Shown here one piece after another: positions 1 to 8,281 of a stretch of 64,000 nt of DNA; the stretch's first letter is position 1, and each line of letters starts with the position of its first letter. Location of the stretch: positions 122,490 to 186,489 of the forward strand of contig JAVVSK010000001.1 of the NCBI GenBank assembly GCA_036654235.1, in the 5' to 3' direction. The notes below the pieces were generated by a model. The model did no database searches. It was not told the origin of the DNA and saw only the letters and a list, made by a program, of their open reading frames with translations. Made by a program: the position numbers and the translations under genes. Origin of the DNA: JAVVSK01 sp036654235 (GTDB lineage: Bacteria; Bacillota; Clostridia; Christensenellales; CAG-138).

Positions 1-23
1 AAAGTCCCCTCTTTTTTAGTCTG

Positions 24-341
24 TCAAATTTCTGTTTGTATGAGCTTTGTGTTTTCGCCTTGAAGTTCTCGGTTGTAATAAAGCCTTGCTCTTAAAAGCG
101 CGTCGATTTCATACTCGTTCATTTCGGGGAGAATATGAACATCTTCAATAAGTTCCATCTTAGGCGACTTTGCCGAAGTATAAAATTTCTGAAGCTGCTT
201 ATTGGGACAGGCATTAAGCATAAGCTCAAATCTCAGCCTTTTTAGCGTCCCGACGACATTTTGCGAAAACCCAAGAAACGTTTCCCCGGTATCTTCGTCA
301 AACACGCGGTAGATACCTGTTATAAGTTCATTATTAGCCAT
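24..341 (-). CDS. GIY-YIG-like domain protein
   Basis: A 105-residue protein with a GIY motif at residues 9-11. The second motif reads FLG at 22-24 instead of YIG, and basic residues follow (LKRLR, about 33-37). This matches the N-terminal half of GIY-YIG nuclease domains, but the catalytic layout is only partly kept, so nuclease activity is doubtful. It begins 4 bases after the stop of the upstream foldase gene and has only a weak ribosome site, so it is probably translated from the same mRNA. No signal peptide or membrane segment is seen. The function is unknown; the fold assignment is inferred from the N-terminal motif. Confidence 0.6.
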   Translation of the reverse strand: MANNELITGIYRVFDEDTGETFLGFSQNVVGTLKRLRFELMLNACPNKQLQKFYTSAKSPKMELIEDVHILPEMNEYEIDALLRARLYYNRELQGENTKLIQTEI

Positions 342-345
342 TAAA

Positions 346-2427
346 TTAGCCTATTTTTACCGGCTTGATCGTCGGCGTTGGCATAGTATTCATGCCGACC
401 GTCCTTATACGCGACTCGTATTTGGTTATAGGGCATTCCTTTTTCCACTTTGCAATAGCTTCATCGTAGACGGTTGTCTTTTTCTCGTCGAGAACCTTCT
501 TTTCAATTAAGGTCTGAATATTCTCGTAAGGAACAACGCCCGGCTCTATTATGTCTATAAGTTGTATGAAGTGAACGCCAAAGCTAGTATATACAGGGGC
601 AGATATTTCGCCAACAGTCGTAAGAGCGAGGGCGGTTTCACCAAAACCAGCAGTGTATCCCGACATAGTGCTGTCGCTTACTAAATAGCCATAAGTTAAA
701 TATGGGTCAGAGTCCATTCCGGGGTCTTTTCCGTACAGCTTTATAAGGTCAGCGAATGTTGTATCGGTTGTACCATTGTTTATTTCGTCAATTTTCGCCT
801 GAACCTCAGCAACGAGAGCGGGGTCTACTGTCGGACCGGGGGTCGACGTTGTTGCCGGCGTTGCCGATGGATTCGGAGTATAGGTTGGCGACGGAGTACG
901 AGTTAAAAACTGTGTCGGTGTCGGCGTTGTCGCTGTCGGAGCAACCGTAGCGCTCGGAACAACGGTTGCGCTTGGATTCGCCGTTGCGGACGGATTAACG
1001 GTTGCGCTTGGATTCGCCGTTGCGGACGGGTTAACGGTTGCGCTTGGATCTACCGTTGCGGACGGGTTAACGGTTGCGCTTGGATCTACCGTTGCGGACG
1101 GATTAACGGTTGCGCTTGGAGCTACCGATGCATTTGGATTTTGGGTAGCGGCTGGATCTACCGTAGGTACGGGGGAGGGAGTCGGAAGCAAAATATGCTT
1201 TACACGGATAAATCCATCGGGAATAACTATAGGTGGCATACCGGTCGGATCTTTGTCATAAGCTTCCTGATCGGTCTTAAAGGAAGAAGAATCCGTCGCA
1301 TATTTGTCCTGAAGCGTTTTAACCTGTGTATCATACCAAGCATGGGCATCATTTTCGTCAAGCGTAACTGCGTTTTTGATATTATCCTGAACCTTTTGAA
1401 CTAAGATATCGTTTTCAGCCTGTTCTTTATATTTAGCCTTGTATGATTCAAGGGTATACTTGTTATCTTTTAAGGATTTGAGCATGTCCTCATTGGCCTT
1501 TTCGCCTATGACCTTGCCCAGAGAAATATCATCTCTGACTTCTTTAGTGAGTTCTTCCTTATAAGATTCAATTGTCTTTTCACTTTTTTCAAGTTCGGCA
1601 ATTAAAAGCTTTTCTTCCTCAGCCTTTATTTCTTCTTCCTCGGTAATTTTCGCGTCCACCTTAGAGGCGTATGTAGCTAATTTAGCATCATACTTCTTTT
1701 GAACCTTGGCTTCAACGGTCGCTTCATCTTCTGCTGTGGGCGGGTTTGCAGCTATAAGATTATCCATGAGCAAAGCGTAACGTGCGTCGTCAAGTAACGA
1801 TTTTTTGAATTCGTCAATTGTCGTCGGAGCTGTTTTCGAGGTTGATTTTTTAAGCTCCTCTAAAAGAAGGGCTTCTTCAGCAGCCTTAATCTCATCAGGA
1901 TTTGTTAAAGCTGCATCGATCTTTGTCTTATAGGTTTCAAGCCTTTCAGCATATTTTTCATCGGCGGTTTTTTGAGCCGCGGGTTCCTGTTCAGCGGTTA
2001 AAGGATAGCCCGCTTCAAGATCAGCAAGGGGAACTTTTCTAAGCGCGTCAAATGCATTTGCGTAAAGCTCATCCATAGCGTCTTGAACTTGAATATCAAC
2101 AGTTTTATTTTCTTTTTCGTCAAGAACGAGATTTTGCTGATGAGCCTGATATAAGCAAACAGCATAGGTAAAGAGAGAATCATAGACCAGGTCCTGAAAC
2201 TCAACCAATTTTTCCTCAGTAGATACATCATACATTTTATACTGAGTATACATTTGATAATATTGATTGTATTGATTTACATACTGCGAATAGTAAATAG
2301 TAACATCTCCAACCTTCAATACAGCCGGGTCGGAAATAACGACGCTACAAGCGCTGAACACTATCGTGAGCATAACAAGAGCGAGCGCGAGAGCAACAAT
2401 TCTCGAAAATATGGTCTTCTGTGACAT
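346..2427 (-). CDS. PrsA/SurA-type peptidyl-prolyl isomerase lipoprotein with repeat insertion
   Basis: A 693-residue exported foldase. Residues 1-26 are a lipoprotein signal ending FSA before Cys27, so it should be lipid-anchored outside the membrane. Residues 60-400 are Lys/Glu-rich and helical, as in SurA/PrsA N-terminal domains. The parvulin domain starts with RVKHILL (about 405-412) and is then interrupted by roughly 120 residues of PSATV-type repeats. It resumes near 536 with the usual FADLIKLYGKDPG, GEISAPV and GVHFIQL elements. Family members isomerise Xaa-Pro bonds and help secreted proteins fold. Whether the split domain is active is unknown. A good SigA-type promoter lies upstream. 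The AAGGAG ribosome site is rather far (14 bases) from the ATG. Confidence 0.85.
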   Translation of the reverse strand: MSQKTIFSRIVALALALVMLTIVFSACSVVISDPAVLKVGDVTIYYSQYVNQYNQYYQMYTQYKMYDVSTEEKLVEFQDLVYDSLFTYAVCLYQAHQQNLVLDEKENKTVDIQVQDAMDELYANAFDALRKVPLADLEAGYPLTAEQEPAAQKTADEKYAERLETYKTKIDAALTNPDEIKAAEEALLLEELKKSTSKTAPTTIDEFKKSLLDDARYALLMDNLIAANPPTAEDEATVEAKVQKKYDAKLATYASKVDAKITEEEEIKAEEEKLLIAELEKSEKTIESYKEELTKEVRDDISLGKVIGEKANEDMLKSLKDNKYTLESYKAKYKEQAENDILVQKVQDNIKNAVTLDENDAHAWYDTQVKTLQDKYATDSSSFKTDQEAYDKDPTGMPPIVIPDGFIRVKHILLPTPSPVPTVDPAATQNPNASVAPSATVNPSATVDPSATVNPSATVDPSATVNPSATANPSATVNPSATANPSATVVPSATVAPTATTPTPTQFLTRTPSPTYTPNPSATPATTSTPGPTVDPALVAEVQAKIDEINNGTTDTTFADLIKLYGKDPGMDSDPYLTYGYLVSDSTMSGYTAGFGETALALTTVGEISAPVYTSFGVHFIQLIDIIEPGVVPYENIQTLIEKKVLDEKKTTVYDEAIAKWKKECPITKYESRIRTVGMNTMPTPTIKPVKIG
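939..1135. repeat. Tandem 18/36-bp coding repeat (PSAT[V/A]x)
   Basis: Nearly identical 36-bp units, each made of two 18-bp halves, encode six-residue PSATV[N/D/V] or PSATAN repeats inside the foldase gene. The high nucleotide identity between units indicates recent copy-number change by slippage or unequal exchange. Confidence 0.9.
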
Positions 2428-2510
2428 TGTTTTAATTTAAGTCTCCTTCTTAAATATTGCTGCCGCGAAAAAAATTGCGCACGACAACAGCTGGGTAAAG
2501 CCCGAATACT

Positions 2511-2539
2511 ATTGTAGCTAATTAAATGCGCTCTGTCAA
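2511..2539 (-). promoter_or_regulatory. SigA-type promoter of the foldase gene
   Basis: On the minus strand, TTGACA (2534-2539) and TACAAT (2511-2516) are separated by 17 bases. The pair lies about 85 bases upstream of the foldase start. Confidence 0.75.
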
Positions 2540-2937
2540 CGGTGAAAAGGATAAAAACCGTATTTGTTCAACAATCAATGTAAAGATATATTTATTTTAG
2601 TAATTTTAATATTGATTATATAAGGCACTATTCCGGCTTTTTTTAAAAACAGCTAGGTTTAAACTTATTAAAAGTAGATCCTAAAATTACTCAAACAATG
2701 TCAAACATATCATAGAGAAAGACCTGAAAAATATTCCTTCGCATTATCTACTGCCCATTGAAAAAAGATTTTCAGCGATAAAAAGATAAGTAACGTTTTC
2801 TAAAATATATATAAGATTTTCTAAATTTCCAGTTTTTAGATAAATTCAACACGCTATCATCGCCGATCTTTTTGTTTCAGTGATTGTTTGAAGAAAAGCA
2901 TTAAATATTGTACTAGCTATCTTTCGGGCTAAAATAT

Positions 2938-3024
2938 TTAATCGTTTAGAGAAATATAATCTAACATGGCACTGCTCAAAATAATTGCTACAGCTAAAAT
3001 TAAAGCTTCTTTTATTTTATTCAT
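2938..3024 (-). CDS. Candidate 28-residue membrane peptide
   Basis: A short frame starts with ATG at 3024, ten bases after an AAGGAG ribosome site. The peptide starts MNKIKEALILAVAIILSS and has one hydrophobic segment of about 14 residues, then a short acidic tail. It could be a small membrane or leader peptide. No homology is claimed; the only support is the ribosome site and the hydrophobic pattern. Confidence 0.3.
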   Translation of the reverse strand: MNKIKEALILAVAIILSSAMLDYISLND

Positions 3025-3063
3025 TAAACTAAGATCTCCTTATTTTTTAGTTACCGGGGATTA

Positions 3064-3186
3064 CTATTCCCGTTCGGTAGTGGAAAGAGGTGAAACGATA
3101 TTAGTCTTATGCCCTTCATTAAACCAGAGTCCATGCGCAAACGCTTCTTTCAATATCGCAAGTATTTTGGGTAGTAAGACTTTCAT
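3064..3186 (-). CDS. Candidate 40-residue peptide
   Basis: A 40-codon frame just upstream of the 28-residue frame on the same strand. It begins MKVLLPKILAILKEAF, an amphipathic helix-like start, followed by a polar tail. No clear ribosome site is visible, so it may be a decayed gene or chance. It is listed because it pairs with the better supported downstream peptide. Confidence 0.2.
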   Translation of the reverse strand: MKVLLPKILAILKEAFAHGLWFNEGHKTNIVSPLSTTERE

Positions 3187-3698
3187 GATATAAAAATGTT
3201 TTTTATTATAGTGATTCTAACACTAATATTTATATGTGCTTTCATACCGATCCAAACAGTAATAGATATATGATTTTATAAGCTGCTTAGTCCATGACGA
3301 GATATTCAACATAATAGTCCTCCTGTATAGAGACGGTTAGGTATTTGGATCTGTAAGCGATAAACCAACTTTTATGCCATCGGCGGCGGTTAAGGCAGTG
3401 GAAGATTTGAAGGAAATAGATATGGTTCTAATAGGTAGTTATAATCATGCTGTATATTAATTGAAGTTTTTACGACTAAAACAATATATTGTTTATTTAT
3501 AATTACATTACCATACAAGATTAATTAACCATAAAACAATTAAAAGTAAAAATGAAACGCATTTTTGCTATGCTATGCATGATATATGAAGCACAAAGTT
3601 CCGCAGGTATAATGCTAATATTCGCTAAAAATTTCACATATTTTAGTTAACGTTCATATTATATAGAAACCAATTTTGCATTGCGAGGAGGAATGACT

Positions 3699-3965
3699 AT
3701 GTATCGAAAAAATGGAAATTACTGTATGCGGAATGCATGCAAAATGTCTACCTGCTGTATAGACAGCTGTGGGAACGGAATAGACGCGCTTGCAGTTGAA
3801 AATACAGTACCGGCGGGCGATGTGTGTAACGAGGAAACGTATGATGCAGGATGTATGCTTGCTAAAATTTATTTTCCTATGCAGGCTTATCGCGCCGGCT
3901 TTAGGCCGTGTGAGGCGCTTAGGCAGGGGACGATGTTCCCCGAGCTTGTCCGCCCGTTTAAATAA
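3699..3965 (+). CDS. cotJA: Spore coat associated protein CotJA
   Basis: An 88-residue protein whose C-terminal third (LAKIYFPMQAYRAGF, then LRQGTMFPELVRPF) is the CotJA signature. The N-terminal half is Cys-rich, with seven Cys in about 50 residues. The start at 3699 is chosen because GGAGG lies seven bases upstream; the in-frame ATG at 3693 is too close to that site. CotJA is part of the CotJ complex of the inner spore coat, made in the mother cell in Bacillus subtilis. It is first in a cotJA-cotJB-cotJC order with 10-14 base gaps, the usual operon. Confidence 0.88.
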   Translation: MYRKNGNYCMRNACKMSTCCIDSCGNGIDALAVENTVPAGDVCNEETYDAGCMLAKIYFPMQAYRAGFRPCEALRQGTMFPELVRPFK

Positions 3966-3975
3966 GGAGAGCGCA

Positions 3976-4224
3976 ATGAAAACTAAAAACGAGCTTATGA
4001 GAGAATTGTCTGAGATCCAGTTCATCTGTGTTGAACTCAATCTCTATATTGACACGCACCCGGACGATGAGGCCGCATGGATGGATTACATGTGTTACAG
4101 CGAGAAGCTAAACGAGCTTATCAATGAATACGAAACCATGTGTGCACCGCTTTTAGGCTTCGGTCATCTGAGCAGTGACAACGGTTCATGGGTCAATGCA
4201 AGATGGCCGTGGATCAACTTTTAA
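3976..4224 (+). CDS. cotJB: Spore coat protein CotJB
   Basis: An 82-residue protein with the CotJB pattern: an N-terminal helix (LMRELSEIQFICVELNLYID), a THPDD motif, and a C-terminal W-P-W ending. TAAGGAGA sits just upstream of the ATG, overlapping the cotJA stop region. It is a small acidic coat component that acts with CotJA and the catalase-like CotJC. Length is normal for the family. Confidence 0.88.
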   Translation: MKTKNELMRELSEIQFICVELNLYIDTHPDDEAAWMDYMCYSEKLNELINEYETMCAPLLGFGHLSSDNGSWVNARWPWINF

Positions 4225-4238
4225 GGGAGGAGAATAAT

Positions 4239-4457
4239 ATGTGGATATATCAGAAAACACTTATCTATCCGGTAAACATAACATGCCCCGATCCTAGAAT
4301 GGCGAAGGCGCTTCTCGCGCAATATGGAGGACCGGATTCCGAACTTGGCGCGGCTACCAGATATCTTTCTCAGAGATATACTATGCCTTGCGATATAACC
4401 CGCGCTACGGTAAGCGATATAGGGAGCGAAGAATTGGCACATAGAGGTTATCGGTGA
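4239..4457 (+). pseudogene. cotJC: Truncated CotJC (manganese-catalase-like coat protein)
   Basis: The first 68 residues match CotJC, from MWIYQKTLIYPV through QYGGPDSELGAATRYLSQRY to DIGSEELAH. Four unrelated residues and a TGA follow. Normal CotJC is about 190-200 residues, so the catalase four-helix core and most metal ligands are missing. GGGAGGAGAATA precedes the ATG. The break lies within about 20 bases of a mobile-element-like gene on the other strand, which suggests the 3' part was lost by insertion and deletion. Confidence 0.85.
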
Positions 4458-4465
4458 TATAGCAA

Positions 4466-4501
4466 CGAAAACCCGGCCCGCTGCGCCCTTATTCGGGCCG
4501 G
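4466..4501 (-). terminator. Terminator of the 57-residue minus-strand gene
   Basis: CCGGCCCG (4473-4480) pairs with CGGGCCGG (4494-4501). On the minus strand the hairpin is followed by TTTT. The stop codon of the 57-residue gene lies in its loop. Confidence 0.6.
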
Positions 4502-4662
4502 TGAGCCGGTTCGTTTTCTGCCGCGTCAAGTTCACTTCGGGCGAGCGTAGCTATTCTCCTGAGCGCCTGCTCTGCTTCCTCCGGCGATATGCAGCAGGCC
4601 GTCGATATTCTGATGGTCGTGTTTCCTATCCTTATCTCTTTTGTGCTTTCGCTTTTCTGCAT
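4489..4662 (-). CDS. Small mobile-element-type protein (57 residues)
   Basis: A 57-residue frame with an AAGGTGGTG ribosome site just before its ATG. It contains IRIGNTTIRI followed by a helical stretch (PEEAEQALRRIATLAR). From memory, small proteins with an IRIGNT-type strand occur near recombinases on clostridial conjugative transposons; this was not checked. It sits directly against the broken end of cotJC, on the opposite strand and with higher GC than the surroundings. It is therefore read as cargo of a former insertion. Confidence 0.55.
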   Translation of the reverse strand: MQKSESTKEIRIGNTTIRISTACCISPEEAEQALRRIATLARSELDAAENEPAHRPE

Positions 4663-4723
4663 AACACCACCTTATCACAGTATATGCAGGGCGCAGGCTG
4701 TCCTATTTCTGCCGATTTGCTTC

Positions 4724-4924
4724 CTATTCGTTGGCAAGGTCATAACCGAATACAAAACCCTGCATTTCATAAGCCCGTGCAATTTTTCCAATGAGTGTGT
4801 CGATGGTATCTTTGAGTTCCGCTTGATTTCCCGTAATAGCGGTAATGATTGCTTTTAACAAAGCAATCAAATACTTGTGTTTGTCATTTAGAATAATTTG
4901 GTTAAAACCCGTTATTTTGCTCTC
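4724..4924 (-). pseudogene. Fragment of a mobile-element protein
   Basis: A 66-codon open frame with no start codon. Its sequence includes GFNQIILNDKHKYLIALLKA and RAYEMQGFVFGYDLANE, a well-formed helical protein end. It overlaps the 3' end of the 41-residue frame upstream in another register, so the two may once have been one gene split by a frameshift. Most likely it is a remnant of transposon cargo. Confidence 0.45.
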
Positions 4925-5037
4925 TCAACGGAGCAGCTACCACAGAAAAGGCTAACAAAGTAATCTCCGCCCGCACAGTTGAGAATATGCTCTATTTGTT
5001 TTGCCACCCATATAATGCATAGTTTGTGTTTCTCCAT
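4912..5037 (-). CDS. Small Cys-containing protein (41 residues)
   Basis: A 41-codon frame with AAAAAGG just upstream of its ATG. It encodes MEKHKLCIIWVAKQIEHIL and then a Cys-rich tail with CAGGD and CGSC, which could hold a metal. It ends inside the following fragment frame. Function is unknown; it may be the N-terminal half of a frameshifted gene. Confidence 0.4.
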   Translation of the reverse strand: MEKHKLCIIWVAKQIEHILNCAGGDYFVSLFCGSCSVERAK

Positions 5038-5203
5038 CGCCTTTTTCACTAATAACAATTATACATTACGTTTAGATTATAAAAAGGGTCAAAACAGGGC
5101 TGAAAGAGAGTTCACTTAATAATATTAACCGCTTCTTTGAAAAAAATATTTCAAAAGCCACTATCAAACACATAAAATTGTTTGATATATGTACGCGCGC
5201 AAG

Positions 5204-5238
5204 TGCAAAAAAGCCCCCCCGATTGCTCCGGGGGCTTT
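5204..5238 (-). terminator. Strong minus-strand terminator
   Basis: AAAGCCCCC (5210-5218) pairs with GGGGGCTTT (5230-5238). On the minus strand the stem is followed by a T run. It closes the debris region coming from the Nudix/GNAT side. Confidence 0.75.
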
Positions 5239-5266
5239 GCTCATTTGCTTTGTCTCAGAATCTCAC

Positions 5267-5421
5267 TCAATAGAGTAAAGGGAAAGAGAATCAAGTGACA
5301 ATTCATCTCTATATGGCTTTGATAAGGTCAAAATTGCCTTAATAATCGGCTCGTTCCTATCTCCGGCTATTCTAATTTTGTTTGTGCCTTGCTTGATTTT
5401 GAATTTTTCATTAGAATTCCC
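5267..5421 (-). pseudogene. C-terminal fragment of an unknown protein
   Basis: An open frame without a start codon encodes NEKFKIKQGTNKIRIAGD and ends LSLDSLSLYSIE. The GTNKIRI pattern recalls the last beta strands of phage tail proteins, but this is weak. It begins exactly where the Nudix reading frame is lost, so the junction looks like a recombination scar. Confidence 0.3.
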
Positions 5422-5591
5422 GTTTCAAGCTTTCTTCATTCGGTTTCGCCAAACGCAACATGACCGTCGGAAAAAGCATAACCGTTGTCATTAGTCGGCT
5501 TTTGCAACAGCACCTTACCGTATTGAATACAAATTCCGGCGAGACGGTAGTTGAATATGTAATCTTCTGTTTTAAAAAGGATGTCTGACAT
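5411..5591 (-). pseudogene. Broken Nudix hydrolase
   Basis: The start region, from MSDILFKTEDYIFNYRLAG through GKVLLQKP to GHVAFGET, is the beginning of a Nudix hydrolase, with GAGGATATT before the ATG. One extra base at the start of the Nudix box then gives a TGA. In the other register the protein would continue ESLKREF and then stop. The EExGE core of the box is absent, so no active enzyme can be made. Confidence 0.75.
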
Positions 5592-5598
5592 AATATCC

Positions 5599-6042
5599 TC
5601 ACGCTCTATGTAATACAAAGCGCTGTACAGGATAGCCAAATTCCATAATCAATTCGTCGGGTTCAAAACCAAATTTTTGGTATAATGCTCTTGGAGCAGC
5701 CCCTTTTTCATCATTTACACGAAAGGTTGTTACATTTATATGACCATCTGGAATCAATTTAAGCATTTCAGATACTAACGCAGATGCAACGCCACGCTTT
5801 CGGTACTCAGGGTGCACAGCCATGCAAGAAAGACAATGAAGACGGGGAGAAAACAAAAGTATTCCAATGATTTTATCTTCATCTTTCACACAAAGTGCTG
5901 TTTTTCTTTCGACATTTTTTTTAAGAGTGTGTAGATAATCGTCCATATTCAATCCAGGAAAATTATCAGAAACAATTTTTACAAGTGCCATCCATGGTTT
6001 AATGCATGTTTCATTAGCAAATTCTACGTTGTATAGGCTCAT
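5599..6042 (-). CDS. GNAT-family N-acetyltransferase
   Basis: About 147 residues from MSLYNVEFANET. The acetyl-CoA binding core is clear: CLSCMAVHPEYRKRGVASAL is the beta4/motif A region with the R-x-x-G-x-A loop. The C-terminal ALYQKFGFEPDE motif is typical. An in-frame ATG 12 bases upstream is possible. The enzyme moves an acetyl group to an unknown amine. It appears intact although it lies between a broken Nudix gene and transposase debris, so it may be the last functional part of a transferred segment. Confidence 0.8.
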   Translation of the reverse strand: MSLYNVEFANETCIKPWMALVKIVSDNFPGLNMDDYLHTLKKNVERKTALCVKDEDKIIGILLFSPRLHCLSCMAVHPEYRKRGVASALVSEMLKLIPDGHINVTTFRVNDEKGAAPRALYQKFGFEPDELIMEFGYPVQRFVLHRA

Positions 6043-6212
6043 TCTGATACACATCCTATCTGCAAATAATCCCCCACGGGCTGTTGCTTGTTTTGTCAAC
6101 AGCCGCTCTCATGTCCTCGTTCCAAGAGCAGTATGCTTCTGAATACTTATTATCAAGAAATATGGGCAAATATTCCTTAAAATTCGGAGCAAGTTGCATG
6201 CTGCCGAGCTCG

Positions 6213-6795
6213 TCAAGGCCTGCCCAAAATACCTTGCCCCTCATCTGTCGAATCGATCAGCGTTCCTGAATAGTTGTGCAGCTGCTCACGGTCAACCGCC
6301 TCGCCGATTATATCAACAGCAACAATCAGATGATTCGTTGGCTTCACCGCAATTTGCACATTGTGATTGACTTCTCGACCGCTGTTCTTCATCGGCATCA
6401 TCTTGCGGGGTCAGTCAGTGCAATATCGCCGTTTTGCTCAATATCAGCAAGCTGCTCTTGCAATTCTCCAATGCGTCTTTCAATGCCGGACAGCTTCTTT
6501 TGCAAGTCCGTTTTTTTGAAGTTTGGCGGCGGGTTTTGCCGTTACTGCCCGTCGTTTGTGTCAAGGAATGCAAGGTATTTCTTCGCCTGCTCCTCGTAGT
6601 GCTCAATCTTTTTATTGGTTTTCTTTCGGTGCAATATTTGTCGCCGGAGTTGTTTGCTCTAAATTTACTTCCATCCGCAACGACAAATTCTTTGCCGATT
6701 AAACAAGTCCCTAACAAAGTATACTGAACCGGCTAAATGCGTTCTTGATTGCGACTTTGTTATCCTTGCGGAAATCGGCGATGACAGAAAAATAC
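6213..6795 (-). pseudogene. IS1182-type transposase remnant
   Basis: Three register-shifted pieces follow the order of an IS1182-family transposase. ADFRKDNKVAIKNAFSRF lies at about 6724-6780. KEFVVADGSKFRANNS, with the catalytic-type D, lies at about 6640-6700. Near 6280-6400 are MMPMKNSGREVNHNVQIAV and AVDREQLHN. Frameshifts and stops separate them and both ends are missing, so it is inactive. Confidence 0.75.
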
Positions 6796-6814
6796 CACAT
6801 TTAAGTGTGCGTTT

Positions 6815-8281
6815 TCACACAGTCCGGCGCATAAATAAATTATTTTTTAATTCTTTTGTTTTTTCTAATTTATCAATATAGGCGGTTATGTCTTTAGGGT
6901 TGGGTATTCTTTCAACCCGACGTTCAGCGTCGAATATACGCTTTGACATGGCGTTTGCTCCATGCGCTATTATACTCGTCGTCTCCTCCATTATATCTAT
7001 ATTGTAGAGAGATATAGATCCGTTTTTTGCGTAACCTACATTTTCAAGATTCCCACGCATATATTTCTGACGGTACATGTAATAGGGTAGGTATCCTAAG
7101 GTGAGGAGCTTTGCATGAGCAAAATCCAACATTGACATAGCATCTTTGGCAGAGGGGAGAGGGTAGTCATTTAACTTTTCAACCAGACGGCTGGATCTTT
7201 TCAGCGCCAGAGTATGTACGGTTATATTATCCGGATTAAGCTCTAAAACGCTATAAAGAGTACGTTTAAAGGCGAAAAGATTTTCGCCCGGAAGCCCCGC
7301 TATGATATCTGCGTTAATTAAAAATTTAAAGCTTCGTGCCATATGAAAGGCAGATTCTATATCAGGTACGGAATGCGTTCTTCCGATAAGCGAAAGCGTA
7401 TTTTCGTTCATGGTCTGTGGATTTATTGATATTCTGGTAACTGCGTTATCTCTTAGAACGCAGAGCTTTTCATAGTCCATAGTATCAGGGCGACCGGCTT
7501 CAACCGTTATTTCGGAAAAATTATTGCCATATGCGTGCTTTATGAATTTAAGAAGTCTATCCAGCTCATTCGCGGTAAGCACGGTAGGCGTCCCTCCACC
7601 CATATACATAGCGCGCGTTTTATAAGCGTTTTTTTCTACCAGGGAAGCGCCATGTTCGATATCACGGTAAAGTGCAGAAAGATAAGCGTCCATATCTGTT
7701 TTATCGGTGCGAACAGCCGAGGGGAAGGAACAAAACAGGCATTTTGTTTTACAAAAAGGTATATTTACATAAACATCTATACTGTTTTCGGGATTAACCT
7801 CGTACGTCGGAAGCTGTATCTCGTTTATTAGATTTACAAGATCAAGTTTATTTTGTTCAACGCAAAAATCTTCGCGCATAATGCGGGTTGCTTCTGCAAA
7901 ACCATATCTAAGTGTCATGTCGCGCATAAGCCGTGTAGGACGAATCCCGGTGAGAGCGCCCCAAGGTAGGGGCGTATCAAACAAAGCTTTCATAGCGTAG
8001 AACGAGGCGAGCTTAATCGCGCGCTTTATAAGGCGCTTTTTTTCAAGAAAATCGTTATAGTCGGCATCTATAAGATGAGTGTATTCGTTTCTTTTATCCT
8101 CATTTACAAAAATTGCGGTTGCTTTAAATTTTTCGTCGCAAATTTTGAGCGATACGGATAAAAACGAGCCGTCGCGCGGCTCGCTTTCTGCTAAAACAAC
8201 TTCCTGAGTATCGCAAAAAAGGCGCACTATGTCGCCTAAATCGTTAAAAAATTCGGGATGATCGGTATAAATATAAATCAT
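6815..8281 (-). CDS. hemZ: Coproporphyrinogen dehydrogenase HemZ (radical SAM)
   Basis: 488 residues, matching HemZ. An N-terminal domain of about 165 residues precedes the radical SAM core. The [4Fe-4S] motif CKTKCLFC (about 177-184, CX3CX2C) and the SAM-binding MGGGTPT follow. HemZ-type proteins are oxygen-independent coproporphyrinogen III oxidases or close relatives in the cytoplasm. The start overlaps the stop of the upstream hydrolase gene as ATGA, so the two are translationally coupled. No other haem-pathway gene is in the window, so the true substrate is uncertain. Confidence 0.88.
   Translation of the reverse strand: MIYIYTDHPEFFNDLGDIVRLFCDTQEVVLAESEPRDGSFLSVSLKICDEKFKATAIFVNEDKRNEYTHLIDADYNDFLEKKRLIKRAIKLASFYAMKALFDTPLPWGALTGIRPTRLMRDMTLRYGFAEATRIMREDFCVEQNKLDLVNLINEIQLPTYEVNPENSIDVYVNIPFCKTKCLFCSFPSAVRTDKTDMDAYLSALYRDIEHGASLVEKNAYKTRAMYMGGGTPTVLTANELDRLLKFIKHAYGNNFSEITVEAGRPDTMDYEKLCVLRDNAVTRISINPQTMNENTLSLIGRTHSVPDIESAFHMARSFKFLINADIIAGLPGENLFAFKRTLYSVLELNPDNITVHTLALKRSSRLVEKLNDYPLPSAKDAMSMLDFAHAKLLTLGYLPYYMYRQKYMRGNLENVGYAKNGSISLYNIDIMEETTSIIAHGANAMSKRIFDAERRVERIPNPKDITAYIDKLEKTKELKNNLFMRRTV

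Larger units (their letters stand above)
2540..3698. other. AT-rich gene-poor stretch
   Basis: No convincing full gene is seen. Two short minus-strand frames are listed separately. A plus-strand frame at 3359-3460 (33 codons, no start context) looks like a decayed gene fragment. A CATATTAT sequence at 3655-3662, upstream of cotJA, faintly resembles a SigE -10 element, but no properly spaced -35 was found. Confidence 0.5.

Noticed and set aside
939..1135. Possible CRISPR array
   Set aside because: The repeats are contiguous and in frame with the foldase protein, with no unique spacers and no cas genes nearby.
756..1404. Plus-strand open frames across the foldase gene
   Set aside because: They are opposite-strand shadows of the repeat-containing foldase and lack ribosome sites.
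2966..3193. 75-codon plus-strand frame
   Set aside because: No ribosome site and no recognisable family; it overlaps the better supported minus-strand peptides.
3359..3460. Plus-strand frame with KAVEDLKEIDMVLIGS
   Set aside because: It resembles a piece of a larger enzyme but has no start context and only 33 codons; too short to name.
6056..6244. 62-codon minus-strand frame ending SPWGIICR
   Set aside because: It overlaps the transposase remnant and has no clear start or family; likely another decayed fragment.
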